DNA of 36,821 bases. Source: a virus. Where the stretch lies: positions 1 to 36,821 of IMG/VR virus record IMGVR_UViG_3300032462_000029. One strand, given 5' to 3'. Numbering within the stretch: the stretch's first letter is position 1; each line of letters starts with the position of its first letter. The position numbers and the translations under genes were made by a program. This document shows, piece after piece, positions 1 through 7,471 of the stretch. Below the pieces are notes generated by a model. The model was not told the origin of the DNA. It worked only from the letters and a program-made list of their open reading frames with translations, and made no database searches.

Positions 1-170
1 TTCCTGTGCTGCCCGTCGAAACAGACTTCCAGCTCGTTAGTGCACCTACTTGGATGGGGCTGGATTTGCTTACGACTGTACCATCGCCCAGCTGACCCGA
101 ACCATTAGACCCCCACGTCCACAACGTTCCGTCTGTTTTTACAGACAGATAGTAATTGTTTCCGCCGACT
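1..170. repeat. Terminal direct repeat, left copy
   Basis: This stretch recurs at the right end of the window (36652-36821) with one difference: A at 44 against G at 36695. It lies inside an RCC1-repeat gene whose frame continues across the junction when the copies are superimposed. The simplest reading is the overlap left when a circular or permuted genome is assembled as a linear contig. The one mismatch suggests population variation or an assembly error. Confidence 0.85.
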
Positions 171-1717
171 GCTTTAGACCAGTTCGTGAGTGCGCCCACT
201 TGAGTTACAGATGATAGGTTTGGAGTTGTTGTAGAATTGCCGAGCTGTCCCGATGATGCAGATCCCCAGGTGTACAACTTGCCTGATGCTGTTACTGCTG
301 CGCAACTGAAAGCAGTAAAAGAAATAGAAGCGACGTTGCTTATGCCAGATATCTGTACGGGATTGCTTTGCACCCAATTAGTCGTTCCCATTTGCCCGGA
401 AATGTTATTTCCGCCCCAGGCGTAAATGTCTCCATCTGTAGATAATGCCAGAGCGCCGTAGCGGCCAAATTCTATTGATTTCCAAAAATTAGAAGCGCCG
501 ACTTGAACGGGGCTACTATATGTTCCGATTTTGTTTAAACCGTTTTGAGGAAACCCACCCCAGGTAAATAAATCTGTGCCCGCAAAATAAGCGCCTACAC
601 TTGCACCCACTCCCAGTTTTGTTGCTGTGCTGATTGAACCAACTTGGATGGGGCTGCTGATGACGGTCGGAGTAGTTGTTGAAATGAGGTATCCCAGCAG
701 GTTCGTCTCTGTTTTACCATTTCCCCAACTCCATAATGTGCCATCAGTTTTGTTTGCCACGATGGCTTCTCGTAGAACCGCAACGTCGGACCAGTTTGTC
801 AGCGCGCCCACTTGCACTGGGCTAGAGAGTAGTCCCTCCGGTGTATTTCCCCAATTCCACAAACTTCCGTCGGTTTTTATAGCCGCAGTTAATCCATTAG
901 TGAAAAAACCACCAGTCATTGATATTCTGATTTTTGACCAATCCGTTAGCGCGCCTACTTGCACGGGAGAAGATGTTGTTGTCGTAGATCCCGTTCCCTG
1001 TTGACCCGAAGCATTAGCCCCCCATGTCCACAACGTTCCGTCTGTTTTCACAGAAAACACCGTGTCGACCCCTTCAGCACTCGATAGCGAACTCCAATTC
1101 GTCATGGCTCCAATCTGAACCGGCGAGGAGAGAGCGGGAGTTATAGTTCCGTTGCCAAGCGCTCCGTTACCCGATTTACCCCACGAAAATAACTCTCCGC
1201 TGGTGTTGATAGCATAGCTCGTAAATGTAGTCGTCCCAACTTGTGCCCACGTCGTCAGTGCGCCTATTTGTACGGGAGAAGATTTGTTTGCGGTTGTACC
1301 ATCGCCCAGCTGACCAAAAGCATTAGCTCCCCACGACCACAGTGTACCATCAGTTTTAACAGCTAATGCGTGATTTGAGCCGCATGCAACCTTGTTCCAA
1401 TTCGTTAACGCGCCTATTTGTACGGGAGAAGATGTTGCTGTCGTAGATCCTGTTCCGAGCGCACCCGCACTATTAGTTCCCCAAGACCATAGTGAGCCGT
1501 CTGTTTTCACACCTATGCACCAGTCATCGTAAAGCGATCCAGTGCCGCTAGAATTTAGCGATTGCCAGGTGCCGGATAAAGCCGTGGGCACAGTTAAGAA
1601 AGAAGATTCGCCCGTTCCGATGCGTCCTAGGTCTGTTGTTCCCCATGCGCCAAGAGAATATCCGACTTCTGGAATAGCCGCTTTTTGACTCATCATCATT
1701 ATTATTTCAGAAGTCAT
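1..1717 (-). CDS. RCC1-repeat tail-fibre-like protein A (N-terminal part, continues across the origin)
   Basis: The ATG at 1717 follows a TAGGAT Shine-Dalgarno-like site. The frame stays open to base 1 and, through the terminal overlap, continues from 36651 to the stop at 36191, giving 725 residues. It consists of about 13-14 copies of a roughly 50-residue repeat of the form [10 protein letters not shown], then an [12 protein letters not shown]-type strand, then GxNxxGQLG. That is the signature of RCC1/BLIP-II-type seven-bladed propeller repeats. The first about 20 residues are not repeat-like and could be a short attachment segment. It is a paralogue of the 736-residue gene just upstream in the operon. 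Its place after fibre genes and before a fibre-assembly chaperone suggests a receptor-binding or tail-surface protein; that role is inferred. Confidence 0.85.
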   Translation of the reverse strand, partial: MTSEIIMMMSQKAAIPEVGYSLGAWGTTDLGRIGTGESSFLTVPTALSGTWQSLNSSGTGSLYDDWCIGVKTDGSLWSWGTNSAGALGTGSTTATSSPVQIGALTNWNKVACGSNHALAVKTDGTLWSWGANAFGQLGDGTTANKSSPVQIGALTTWAQVGTTTFTSYAINTSGELFSWGKSGNGALGNGTITPALSSPVQIGAMTNWSSLSSAEGVDTVFSVKTDGTLWTWGANASGQQGTGSTTTTSSPVQVGALTDWSKIRISMTGGFFTNGLTAAIKTDGSLWNWGNTPEGLLSSPVQVGALTNWSDVAVLREAIVANKTDGTLWSWGNGKTETNLLGYLISTTTPTVISSPIQVGSISTATKLGVGASVGAYFAGTDLFTWGGFPQNGLNKIGTYSSPVQVGASNFWKSIEFGRYGALALSTDGDIYAWGGNNISGQMGTTNWVQSNPVQISGISNVASISFTAFSCAAVTASGKLYTWGSASSGQLGNSTTTPNLSSVTQVGALTNWSKAVGGNNYYLSVKTDGTLWTWGSNGSGQLGDGTVVSKSSPIQVGALTSWKSVSTGSTG

Positions 1718-1720
1718 TGG

Positions 1721-1774
1721 TTATCCTACATTGAGTCTGATTATGAAAACGATATAGCTAGTAAGAATATCCCA
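1721..1774 (-). pseudogene. Relic of a fibre-gene 3' end between the two RCC1 genes
   Basis: Read on the minus strand, this stretch encodes WDILTSYIVFIIRLNVG and a stop. That matches the end of the 198-residue fibre protein (YDVTTTTYIVFVIGLNIG-stop) at about 10 of 17 positions with one gap. A TGA lies two codons upstream in the same frame, and there is no start codon. It appears to be the tail end of a second copy of that fibre gene, left when the fibre-plus-RCC1 unit was duplicated in tandem and then partly deleted. The stop-to-ATG spacing also resembles the junction at 3998-4002. Confidence 0.6.
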
Positions 1775-1787
1775 GCCGTTTCATCGA

Positions 1788-3998
1788 TCATGTGACAAAT
1801 GCTCCGCCGTTTGTCGTAGCGCCAGCTGTGACGTCAAGCCATGTAGCAAGAGCACCAACTCGAACTGGACTAGAAGTGATGGCTCCTGTGCCGCTGCCGA
1901 CAGGCGAAAATCCCCATGACCATAGAGTTCCATCTGTTTTGATACCCAGTGATGCCGCGTTTCTGCTAGTTACAATTTTATCCCAGTCAGTCAAGGCACC
2001 CACTTGCACGGGAGAAGATCGAGATGTCGTTGAGCCCGTGCCAAGTCTTCCGGTCGCTCCTAAGCCCCATGCCCAAAGGGTGCCGTCTGTCTTGACAGCT
2101 AACGTACAAGAGCTACCTGCTGAAACCATTTTCCAATCAGTCAGAGCGCCAATTTGGATTGGGCTAGATATGTCGGGTGTTATAGTACCATTGCCAAGTT
2201 GTCCCGAGGCGTTTGCGCCCCACGCCCAAATCGAACCATCGCTTTTGATAGCACTACAGTGATTCGACCCAGCCGACACTCTAGCCCAATCAGTCAGAGT
2301 TCCTACTTGAGTTGGCGAGGATACGTTTGTGGTAGTACCAAGGCCACACTGTCCGACTGTATTAGTTCCAAAAGCCCATAAGGATGAATCGGATTTGATG
2401 GCTAATGTAAAGTCAGTACCGCAAGAAATAGATTTCCAGTTGGTCAAAGCACCGACCTGTGCAGGAGAACCTAGGTTGGGAGTGGTGGTAGAGTTGCCTA
2501 GAGCACCGTTTGCAGCTGAGCCCCAAGTCCAAAGTGATCCATTGCTTCTTATAGCGGCAGCAGTTGAATTAGCAGCGGATACCGAACGCCACTGCGTTGA
2601 CGACCCGATTTGGACGGCATCGCTTTGAATCCAACCTGTTGTGCCAAGTTGACCCACTGAATTGGTCCCGCCCCAAGAGTAAAGGGCGCCCATTCTGCCG
2701 ATCGCTAGTGAAAAACCGTTGCCCACCGATAAACTTCTCCAGTAATTCAAAGCGCCGATTTGAACGGGAGAAGAATAGGTAATAATCCGATTTAGACCAT
2801 TAAACGGAGTCGCCCCCCAGGTGTAAAGAGAGCTGCCGTCAAAATAGGCGCCGAGGCTGTCACAACCCAAACCTAGCTGTGTAGCGGTACTGATAGTCCC
2901 AACTTGAATGGGTGATACTACCGTCGGGGTTGATGTTGTGAGCGGGTATCCAAGCAGATTGGTTGTCGATTTTCCGTTACCCCATGACCAAACCGTTCCA
3001 TCCGTTTTTAGGGCTATAGCGCTAGAATTATTTAAGATTAAAGATTTCCAGTCTGTCAGCGTGCCGATTTGGGCCGGAGAAGATATGTCGGGCGTGGTAG
3101 TACCGTTGGCTAATTGGCCGTTAGCCGATTTTCCCCAAGTCCAAAGCGATCCATCGCTTTTCACTGCTGCACTGCATCCAGTAGTGACCGTGCCGCCAGT
3201 GCCTAAATAGCAGGTATCCCACGTTGTCAGCGCACCTATTTGCACAGGTGATAACACCTGTGTTGTTGAACCATTGCCAAGTTGTCCCGAGGCGTTTGCG
3301 CCCCACGCCCAAAGCGAGCTATCCGATTTGATAGCTAATACACTATTACACTGAGAATTCATGGAGATTTTCGCCCAGTCGGTCAGGGCACCGAGTTGAA
3401 CCGGGCTCGATAGATTCGGAGTAGTCGTGCCATTGCCAAGTGCGCCGTTTATAGCCGCGCCCCACACAAACAGCTCACCGGTCGTTTTGATGCCATAACT
3501 TGTGTTGCCTGCGGCTCCCACGCGGCTCCATGTTGTCAAAGTGCCCACTTGTACTGGGCTAGACCTACTTGTAGCAACGCCGCTGCCGAGTTGTCCTCTT
3601 GTCCCAAGTCCCCAAGACCACAATGATCCGTTGCTTTTTACAGCTAAGCTATGAGCCGTTCCGCAGGCGAAATAGGCCCAGTCCGTCAGCAAACCCACTT
3701 GAACTGGAGAAGAATAAATAGACAATGATCCCAATCCCGTCTGTCCCGAGGCGTTAAATCCCCAGGCCCAAAGCGATGAATCGCTTTTTAGACCGAGACA
3801 GTAAGCGCTTGAAGCTGATTGTAAACCGCCGGATGTCAATGATGCCCATGAGCCCGGAACATTAGTCGGCTCGGTCACTGTAGAAGATAAATTGTTACCA
3901 ACCCCACCATTTACATTATTTCCCCAACCGTACAAAGAAATCCCCGGAGGCGGTACAGGAGCATCTTTTGAAGTCGTCAATAATAAGTGAGCTGTCAT
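1788..3998 (-). CDS. RCC1-repeat tail-fibre-like protein B (736 aa)
   Basis: About 14 repeats of roughly 53 residues fill the whole protein, each with an [12 protein letters not shown]-type segment followed by a [16 protein letters not shown]-type segment. These are RCC1 (regulator of chromosome condensation) or alpha-tubulin-suppressor-like repeats, which in known families fold into seven-bladed beta-propellers. Fourteen repeats would suit two propellers. The first about 20 residues (MTAHLLLTTSKDAPVPPPG) are not repeat-like. The ATG lies 3 bases after the stop of the upstream fibre gene, so translation is probably coupled. No catalytic motif is visible. A receptor-binding or adhesive role is inferred from location only. 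Confidence 0.88.
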   Translation of the reverse strand: MTAHLLLTTSKDAPVPPPGISLYGWGNNVNGGVGNNLSSTVTEPTNVPGSWASLTSGGLQSASSAYCLGLKSDSSLWAWGFNASGQTGLGSLSIYSSPVQVGLLTDWAYFACGTAHSLAVKSNGSLWSWGLGTRGQLGSGVATSRSSPVQVGTLTTWSRVGAAGNTSYGIKTTGELFVWGAAINGALGNGTTTPNLSSPVQLGALTDWAKISMNSQCNSVLAIKSDSSLWAWGANASGQLGNGSTTQVLSPVQIGALTTWDTCYLGTGGTVTTGCSAAVKSDGSLWTWGKSANGQLANGTTTPDISSPAQIGTLTDWKSLILNNSSAIALKTDGTVWSWGNGKSTTNLLGYPLTTSTPTVVSPIQVGTISTATQLGLGCDSLGAYFDGSSLYTWGATPFNGLNRIITYSSPVQIGALNYWRSLSVGNGFSLAIGRMGALYSWGGTNSVGQLGTTGWIQSDAVQIGSSTQWRSVSAANSTAAAIRSNGSLWTWGSAANGALGNSTTTPNLGSPAQVGALTNWKSISCGTDFTLAIKSDSSLWAFGTNTVGQCGLGTTTNVSSPTQVGTLTDWARVSAGSNHCSAIKSDGSIWAWGANASGQLGNGTITPDISSPIQIGALTDWKMVSAGSSCTLAVKTDGTLWAWGLGATGRLGTGSTTSRSSPVQVGALTDWDKIVTSRNAASLGIKTDGTLWSWGFSPVGSGTGAITSSPVRVGALATWLDVTAGATTNGGAFVT
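2187..2230. repeat. 44-bp exact repeat inside RCC1 gene B, copy 1
   Basis: These 44 bases are identical to 3270-3313 in the same gene and same phase. They encode the blade motif around [14 protein letters not shown]. The identity exceeds what protein constraint alone would require, so recent recombination or gene conversion between blades is likely. Confidence 0.8.
3270..3313. repeat. 44-bp exact repeat inside RCC1 gene B, copy 2
   Basis: Partner of 2187-2230. Homologous exchange between the two would delete or add about 1083 bp (361 codons) in frame, an integral number of blades. Confidence 0.8.
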
Positions 3999-4001
3999 TA
4001 A

Positions 4002-4598
4002 TTAACCTATGTTGAGACCAATAACGAAAACTATATATGTCGTAGTAGTGACGTCATAATACACACCGAGCATATCTAATCCACCCGCTGTTAAGGTGGG
4101 CGCGGTAGAGCTTGCAAATTGAGTCCCTGCTGGCCAAACAATGGTTCCAGCTCCGCCGTTGGACATGCGGATTATCACAACTTCAGATTCACCAGCTGCC
4201 GGGGCATTACTGAAATCAAATGTGATAGTATTAGATGAAGTGATGGTGCATGTGAAAACTTGAGCAGAAGCTAAATTAATCGTAGTTGTGCCTGTTGTCA
4301 ATGTTCCCAACGCCGATACTTTCAACTTTTCACCCTGTACCAGGGAGCTCACTAGGGGATACGCAATAGCGGCTGAAATAGTACCGTTGCCGTTAGTGAT
4401 AGCGATATTCGTGCCTGCTGTTAGCGTTGCTTTGGTAATTCCGCCACTAGATGTGTCGCCAATCAGCAGTTGTCCATCTGTGTAAGCCGTTTGACCCGTT
4501 CCGCCGCTGCCGAACGCAAGCGTGCCACCGGTGAAAACGGTTCCGTTAAAACTAACAGCTCCGGCTGTGGAGACGTTCAGTGAATTGGCTTTAGTCAT
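4002..4598 (-). CDS. Tail fibre protein (198 aa)
   Basis: A Ser/Thr/Gly/Ala-rich beta-structured fibre protein. It starts with MTKANSLNVSTAG, closely like the start of the 315-residue fibre (MVATNSLNISSTG). It carries the common phage-fibre segments GGTGQTAYTDGQLLIGD and AGTNIAITNGNGTIS at about residues 32-80. The C-terminal third looks like a small beta domain. A GAGGG ribosome site precedes the ATG. It lies between the 315-residue fibre and RCC1 gene B, overlapping neither. A degenerate second copy of its 3' end lies at 1721-1774. It probably forms a fibre shaft or adaptor for the RCC1 protein. Confidence 0.8.
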   Translation of the reverse strand: MTKANSLNVSTAGAVSFNGTVFTGGTLAFGSGGTGQTAYTDGQLLIGDTSSGGITKATLTAGTNIAITNGNGTISAAIAYPLVSSLVQGEKLKVSALGTLTTGTTTINLASAQVFTCTITSSNTITFDFSNAPAAGESEVVIIRMSNGGAGTIVWPAGTQFASSTAPTLTAGGLDMLGVYYDVTTTTYIVFVIGLNIG

Positions 4599-4714
4599 TT
4601 TTTACCCTCGTGATGCATGACTGAACTCTAGCATAAACATAGGCAGCGAACGATATCATATACCCATAATCAGAAACGCTAAATGTAAGAGCCGTCATAT
4701 TATCTTAAATAATT

Positions 4715-4743
4715 ATTATACAATAGGGACTGCATTGCTACAG
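4715..4743 (-). promoter_or_regulatory. Possible internal promoter before the 198-aa fibre and RCC1 genes
   Basis: A perfect TATAAT is read on the minus strand at 4720-4715. The hexamer 17 bases upstream (CTGTAG) is a poor -35 box, and it overlaps the hairpin. Downstream are the 198-residue fibre and RCC1 genes. Weak evidence. Confidence 0.28.
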
Positions 4744-4747
4744 TCCC
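4726..4747 (-). terminator. Hairpin between fibre genes, possible attenuator
   Basis: On the minus strand GGGACTG and CAGTCCC pair around an 8-base loop, about 20 bases after the stop of the 315-residue gene. The following sequence is AT-rich (TATTGTATAATAATTATTT) rather than a clean U-tract, so termination would be partial. Confidence 0.4.
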
Positions 4748-4767
4748 AAAAACTTAACTAACTAATA

Positions 4768-5715
4768 CTAAACAACGTTCCAGATGCCCTGAGGAGCACT
4801 TGCAAGTGTCCAGATAGCGCCACCAGCTGAGTAAGCCAAAACAGCTGAATCGCCTTTAACTGAACTTGTAGCCGAACCCGCGGCAGCACTAACTCCTGAG
4901 CCCATTTGAATGACATCGGATCCACCTGCTTGGAACAGAACGCTACCGGCAGACAGGTTAGATAGTCCAACGATATAACCGTCGGCCGGAGCCGTCGGAA
5001 GGGTCACTGTGAGGGCAGCGCTGGCCATGTAGCCATTGTTAGTCGCTGTAGTCGGAGCTGATGAAATCGTGCTCCAAGTAAAACCGCCGCCGGCTGCTGC
5101 CTGGAAGCTAGGAGCTGAAGCAGCGCCGTTGGATGTAAGAATAAATCCAGCTGTAGATGGAGCTACAGAAACAATTGCGTTGCTGGCACCAGCTACTAAA
5201 GTCGAGTGTTGAGTAATTACGCTTGCAGAAACAGCAGAAGAGCCATTACCACTTAGTACGCCGGTTAGCGTGCTAAAAATAGGAGCGCTTAAAAGAGTCT
5301 TAACTCCAGCAAAATCTTGGGCTGCGATGCTAAGAGCACCGGCATTAGTTGCATTAGCAGGCTGTAGATTAAGAACATTGCTTAATGCTCCCGATAAACT
5401 TAAACCGTCCGCATTTGGTGTAGAACCGAAAGCGCCGAGGGTTAGAATAGATGCTACTGCGCTGATGTTAATGCCACCAGCGGTGTTTGTAATTGTTACT
5501 GATCCGTCAGCTGACAGAATATTGCCAAGAATTGGTGCAGCACCTGTAGAACCAATAGCAAATTGACCGTTAGTTGCTACGCCAAGAGATACGATGGCGT
5601 TAGAGGCGCCTGCAATCATCACACCGTGCTGAGTTAGCGTTGGTGTTGAGAAAGCGGTACCGGAGAAATACGGTACGCCTGTTGAAGAAATGTTTAACGA
5701 GTTGGTTGCAACCAT
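4768..5715 (-). CDS. Tail fibre protein (315 aa)
   Basis: A low-complexity beta-fibre protein. Two related segments, TQHGVMIAGASNAIVSL (about residues 28-44) and TQHSTLVAGASNAIVSV (about 170-186), show internal duplication of a shaft module. The last about 105 residues, starting FTWSTISSAPTTATNNGYM, form a domain shared with the 182-residue neighbour: N-GY, then TLP-xx-P-xx-G, then a GxxxIxxGSG core, GD, and a terminal Trp pair. This is typical of a fibre distal or knob domain. The ATG has an AAGGA ribosome site. It probably contributes to the trimeric tail fibre; the exact role is not determined. Confidence 0.8.
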   Translation of the reverse strand: MVATNSLNISSTGVPYFSGTAFSTPTLTQHGVMIAGASNAIVSLGVATNGQFAIGSTGAAPILGNILSADGSVTITNTAGGINISAVASILTLGAFGSTPNADGLSLSGALSNVLNLQPANATNAGALSIAAQDFAGVKTLLSAPIFSTLTGVLSGNGSSAVSASVITQHSTLVAGASNAIVSVAPSTAGFILTSNGAASAPSFQAAAGGGFTWSTISSAPTTATNNGYMASAALTVTLPTAPADGYIVGLSNLSAGSVLFQAGGSDVIQMGSGVSAAAGSATSSVKGDSAVLAYSAGGAIWTLASAPQGIWNVV

Positions 5716-5733
5716 TTTTTTAAGTCCTTAAGA

Positions 5734-6282
5734 TTAAGATAATGTTATAGTTCCCTCAGAACCACCTTGCGATAGCCATGTGCTATCAGCAGCCCTGAAA
5801 ACCAGATTGACAGCATCACCAATTGCATTAGTGACCCCTGACCCCGTTACAGATGACAAACCAGATCCGATTCGAATCTTCTGACCTGTTGCACATTGAA
5901 TAGTTACAGCGGATGCCGTATCGGCGACGATATAGACAAACTGCCCTTGAGTCGGCGACGCCGGCAGCGTCAATGTCATGAGGCCTGTGCAGAAATAGCC
6001 GCGATTGACGACAGCTGTAGCACTGACTGCTTGATCTGTCCAGATAACGTTTGCAACGCTTCCAGACGCAGATAAATCAATCGTTCCCGGACCAAATGCG
6101 ACAATAATCGACGAATCAAGGGATGTGATTTTACCAACGCGAATATTGGGTAAAGCCGTTGCTGCAATAAGCAGCTGGCCATCCTCGACCATGGTCGGTT
6201 GAGTCGGTTTGTTCCTGCTAAAGTCTACGTTTGCGGCGTACACTGTTGCAGTTCGTCCGCTAAAGCCCATTGCCGTTGCCAT
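5734..6282 (-). CDS. Tail fibre protein with shared C-terminal domain (182 aa)
   Basis: The frame opens at 6345, but I place the start at the ATG at 6282 (MATAMGFSGRT). It follows the TAA of the upstream gene by one base and has a GGGTGGT ribosome site; the longer version would overlap that gene by 62 bases. Residues about 80-182 match the C-terminal domain of the 315-residue fibre: GY, LTLPASPTQGQFV, IRIGSGLSSVTGSG, GDAVNL, a late Trp, then GG. It probably shares a structural knob or attachment domain with that protein. Its function is presumably virion-surface fibre. Confidence 0.75.
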   Translation of the reverse strand: MATAMGFSGRTATVYAANVDFSRNKPTQPTMVEDGQLLIAATALPNIRVGKITSLDSSIIVAFGPGTIDLSASGSVANVIWTDQAVSATAVVNRGYFCTGLMTLTLPASPTQGQFVYIVADTASAVTIQCATGQKIRIGSGLSSVTGSGVTNAIGDAVNLVFRAADSTWLSQGGSEGTITLS

Positions 6283-6283
6283 T

Positions 6284-6931
6284 TTATACCACCCGAAGCG
6301 TTCTGATGTTTGCAGTCCATCGTATTGTGTAACCAGCGACGCCAATCACTTTAATCAGGAAATTGTTCCCTGAAACGTCGTAAAAACTGTCCGCAGAAGA
6401 AAAAATCGTATCTTCGAATTCGTCAGCAATCGGTGTTCCGATGAGGACAGCGCTCGTGCCGTTAGTTCTAACAGAGCCTGTCGTAGTATAAGCAGCGCCT
6501 TCGCCTGTGGTTGATTCTAAAGCGGACACTAGACCGTCTACGGCGTAAACAGCAGCAACAGAATCGAGTGGAAGCGTCAGCAGAGTGAGCGTTTCAGCTC
6601 CAACAGTAGTGACCGACCCGTCTACACCGATATTGATTGTCAGTGTGCTGGAACTCGGATCCCCTACTACAGAAACACCCTCGCCACCAATAAGATTGAT
6701 GTTTCCAGCTGTTGGCTCAACTTTACCGCCGCTATCGCCAGTTATATCAGTGTTGAGACCAGGGATGTCGGCATTGGCCAGTTGATAAGGTGAGATCGCT
6801 CTATCACGTCGTATACCAGCAGCAACCTGCGCCGCCGTGGCCATTTGGATTATACCGCCTGAGCTCTCTGAGGCAATGACTCGGCCGGTGTAGTTTAAGG
6901 GGTTTTGATTCAAGGAGTAATTAGATGACAT
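6284..6931 (-). CDS. Tail fibre / adaptor protein (215 aa)
   Basis: The protein is rich in small and polar residues. Near the N-terminus IQMATAAQVAAG followed by IRRDRAISPYQL (about residues 28-52) resembles the 'A-T-x-x-E-V-x-x-G ... R-A-I-T-P' motif common in proximal tail-fibre proteins. A Gly-rich beta section follows (GGEGVSVVGDPSSS), then a beta domain. The ATG is preceded by GGGAAC, immediately next to a small hairpin at 6943-6958. It is the first large fibre gene of the operon, so it may attach the fibre to the tail. Confidence 0.72.
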   Translation of the reverse strand: MSSNYSLNQNPLNYTGRVIASESSGGIIQMATAAQVAAGIRRDRAISPYQLANADIPGLNTDITGDSGGKVEPTAGNINLIGGEGVSVVGDPSSSTLTINIGVDGSVTTVGAETLTLLTLPLDSVAAVYAVDGLVSALESTTGEGAAYTTTGSVRTNGTSAVLIGTPIADEFEDTIFSSADSFYDVSGNNFLIKVIGVAGYTIRWTANIRTLRVV

Positions 6932-6942
6932 TTTTTGTTCCC

Positions 6943-6981
6943 ATGCTCGTTAGAGCATTACAAGTTGAGCTCGTTAGAGCT
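6943..6981 (-). promoter_or_regulatory. Two tandem UAAC-loop hairpins in the leader of the first fibre gene
   Basis: On the minus strand GCTC-TAAC-GAGC occurs twice, as ATGCTC-TAAC-GAGCAT (6958-6943) and AGCTC-TAAC-GAGCT (6981-6968). The loop is identical, while the outermost pairs differ but stay complementary. UAAC belongs to the UMAC tetraloop class, which folds like GNRA. The nearer hairpin touches the GGGAAC ribosome site of the 215-residue fibre gene, so it could modulate translation or RNA stability. Confidence 0.5.
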
Positions 6982-6999
6982 TCCTTTTCATAGCTTTCG

Positions 7000-7344
7000 C
7001 TATTGCAGATTGCCGACGGCCTCAAAATAGACAGCTCCGAGAGATGGTGCTGATACATATTTAAGCCACACTTGAGTCTGTTGAGATTGATAGAATCTGT
7101 AGGTGGGTATGGTATTAGTCATGAAATCCCAGTTTTCAGATTCTCCCGATTTTAAATACAAATGATCTGTAGATCCGTCGAACGATATCAAAATGTCTTT
7201 GTCGGTGTAGTTTTTGACTCTAATCATGCGAATGGGTCGATCAAAACTGTCGCCGAGCTCGGAAAAAACACCTGTAATATCAGCCGCCAGAACAGACTGC
7301 AGGGGTAAAAAATAGACTATGTTATATTGCGGAATGTCAATCAT
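7000..7344 (-). CDS. Small virion-associated protein, first gene of the fibre operon (114 aa)
   Basis: A GTG at 7353 is possible, but the ATG at 7344 (MIDIPQYNIVYF) has a GAG site at suitable distance and is preferred. The protein is compact and beta-rich, with FDRPIRMIRVKNYTDKDILISFDGSTDHLYLKSGES in broken stretches and many aromatics, like small phage tail or neck decoration proteins that follow a 'DILISFDG' pattern. It is read divergently from terL. No catalytic motif is seen. I assign only a structural role, by context. Confidence 0.65.
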   Translation of the reverse strand: MIDIPQYNIVYFLPLQSVLAADITGVFSELGDSFDRPIRMIRVKNYTDKDILISFDGSTDHLYLKSGESENWDFMTNTIPTYRFYQSQQTQVWLKYVSAPSLGAVYFEAVGNLQ

Positions 7345-7471
7345 TGAGCTCACTGCTATTTGAAAGTTTCAATGCAATAACCACGAATTATTTTGATACG
7401 TTTTTTTCAGTTTAATTTTGAAAGCTACGACAGAGCTCGAGTTGATAATGTAAATTTAGTATCGTGCGCTC
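7345..7471. promoter_or_regulatory. Divergent intergenic region between fibre operon and terL
   Basis: About 127 AT-rich bases separate two divergent operons, so promoters for both are expected here. A near-palindrome TTGAAAGTTTCAA at 7360-7372 could be an operator. I could not find a convincing -35/-10 pair with correct spacing on either strand, which may mean activator-dependent or non-sigma70 promoters. Confidence 0.45.

Noticed and set aside
1792-3210. Several plus-strand frames across the RCC1 genes
   Set aside because: They are periodic shadows of the RCC1 repeats on the opposite strand, rich in P/V/L and without ribosome sites.
4591-4698. 35-codon frame MTALTFSVSDYGYM... before the 198-residue fibre gene
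   Set aside because: No good ribosome site, and it overlaps the fibre start. It could be a relic, but support is too weak.
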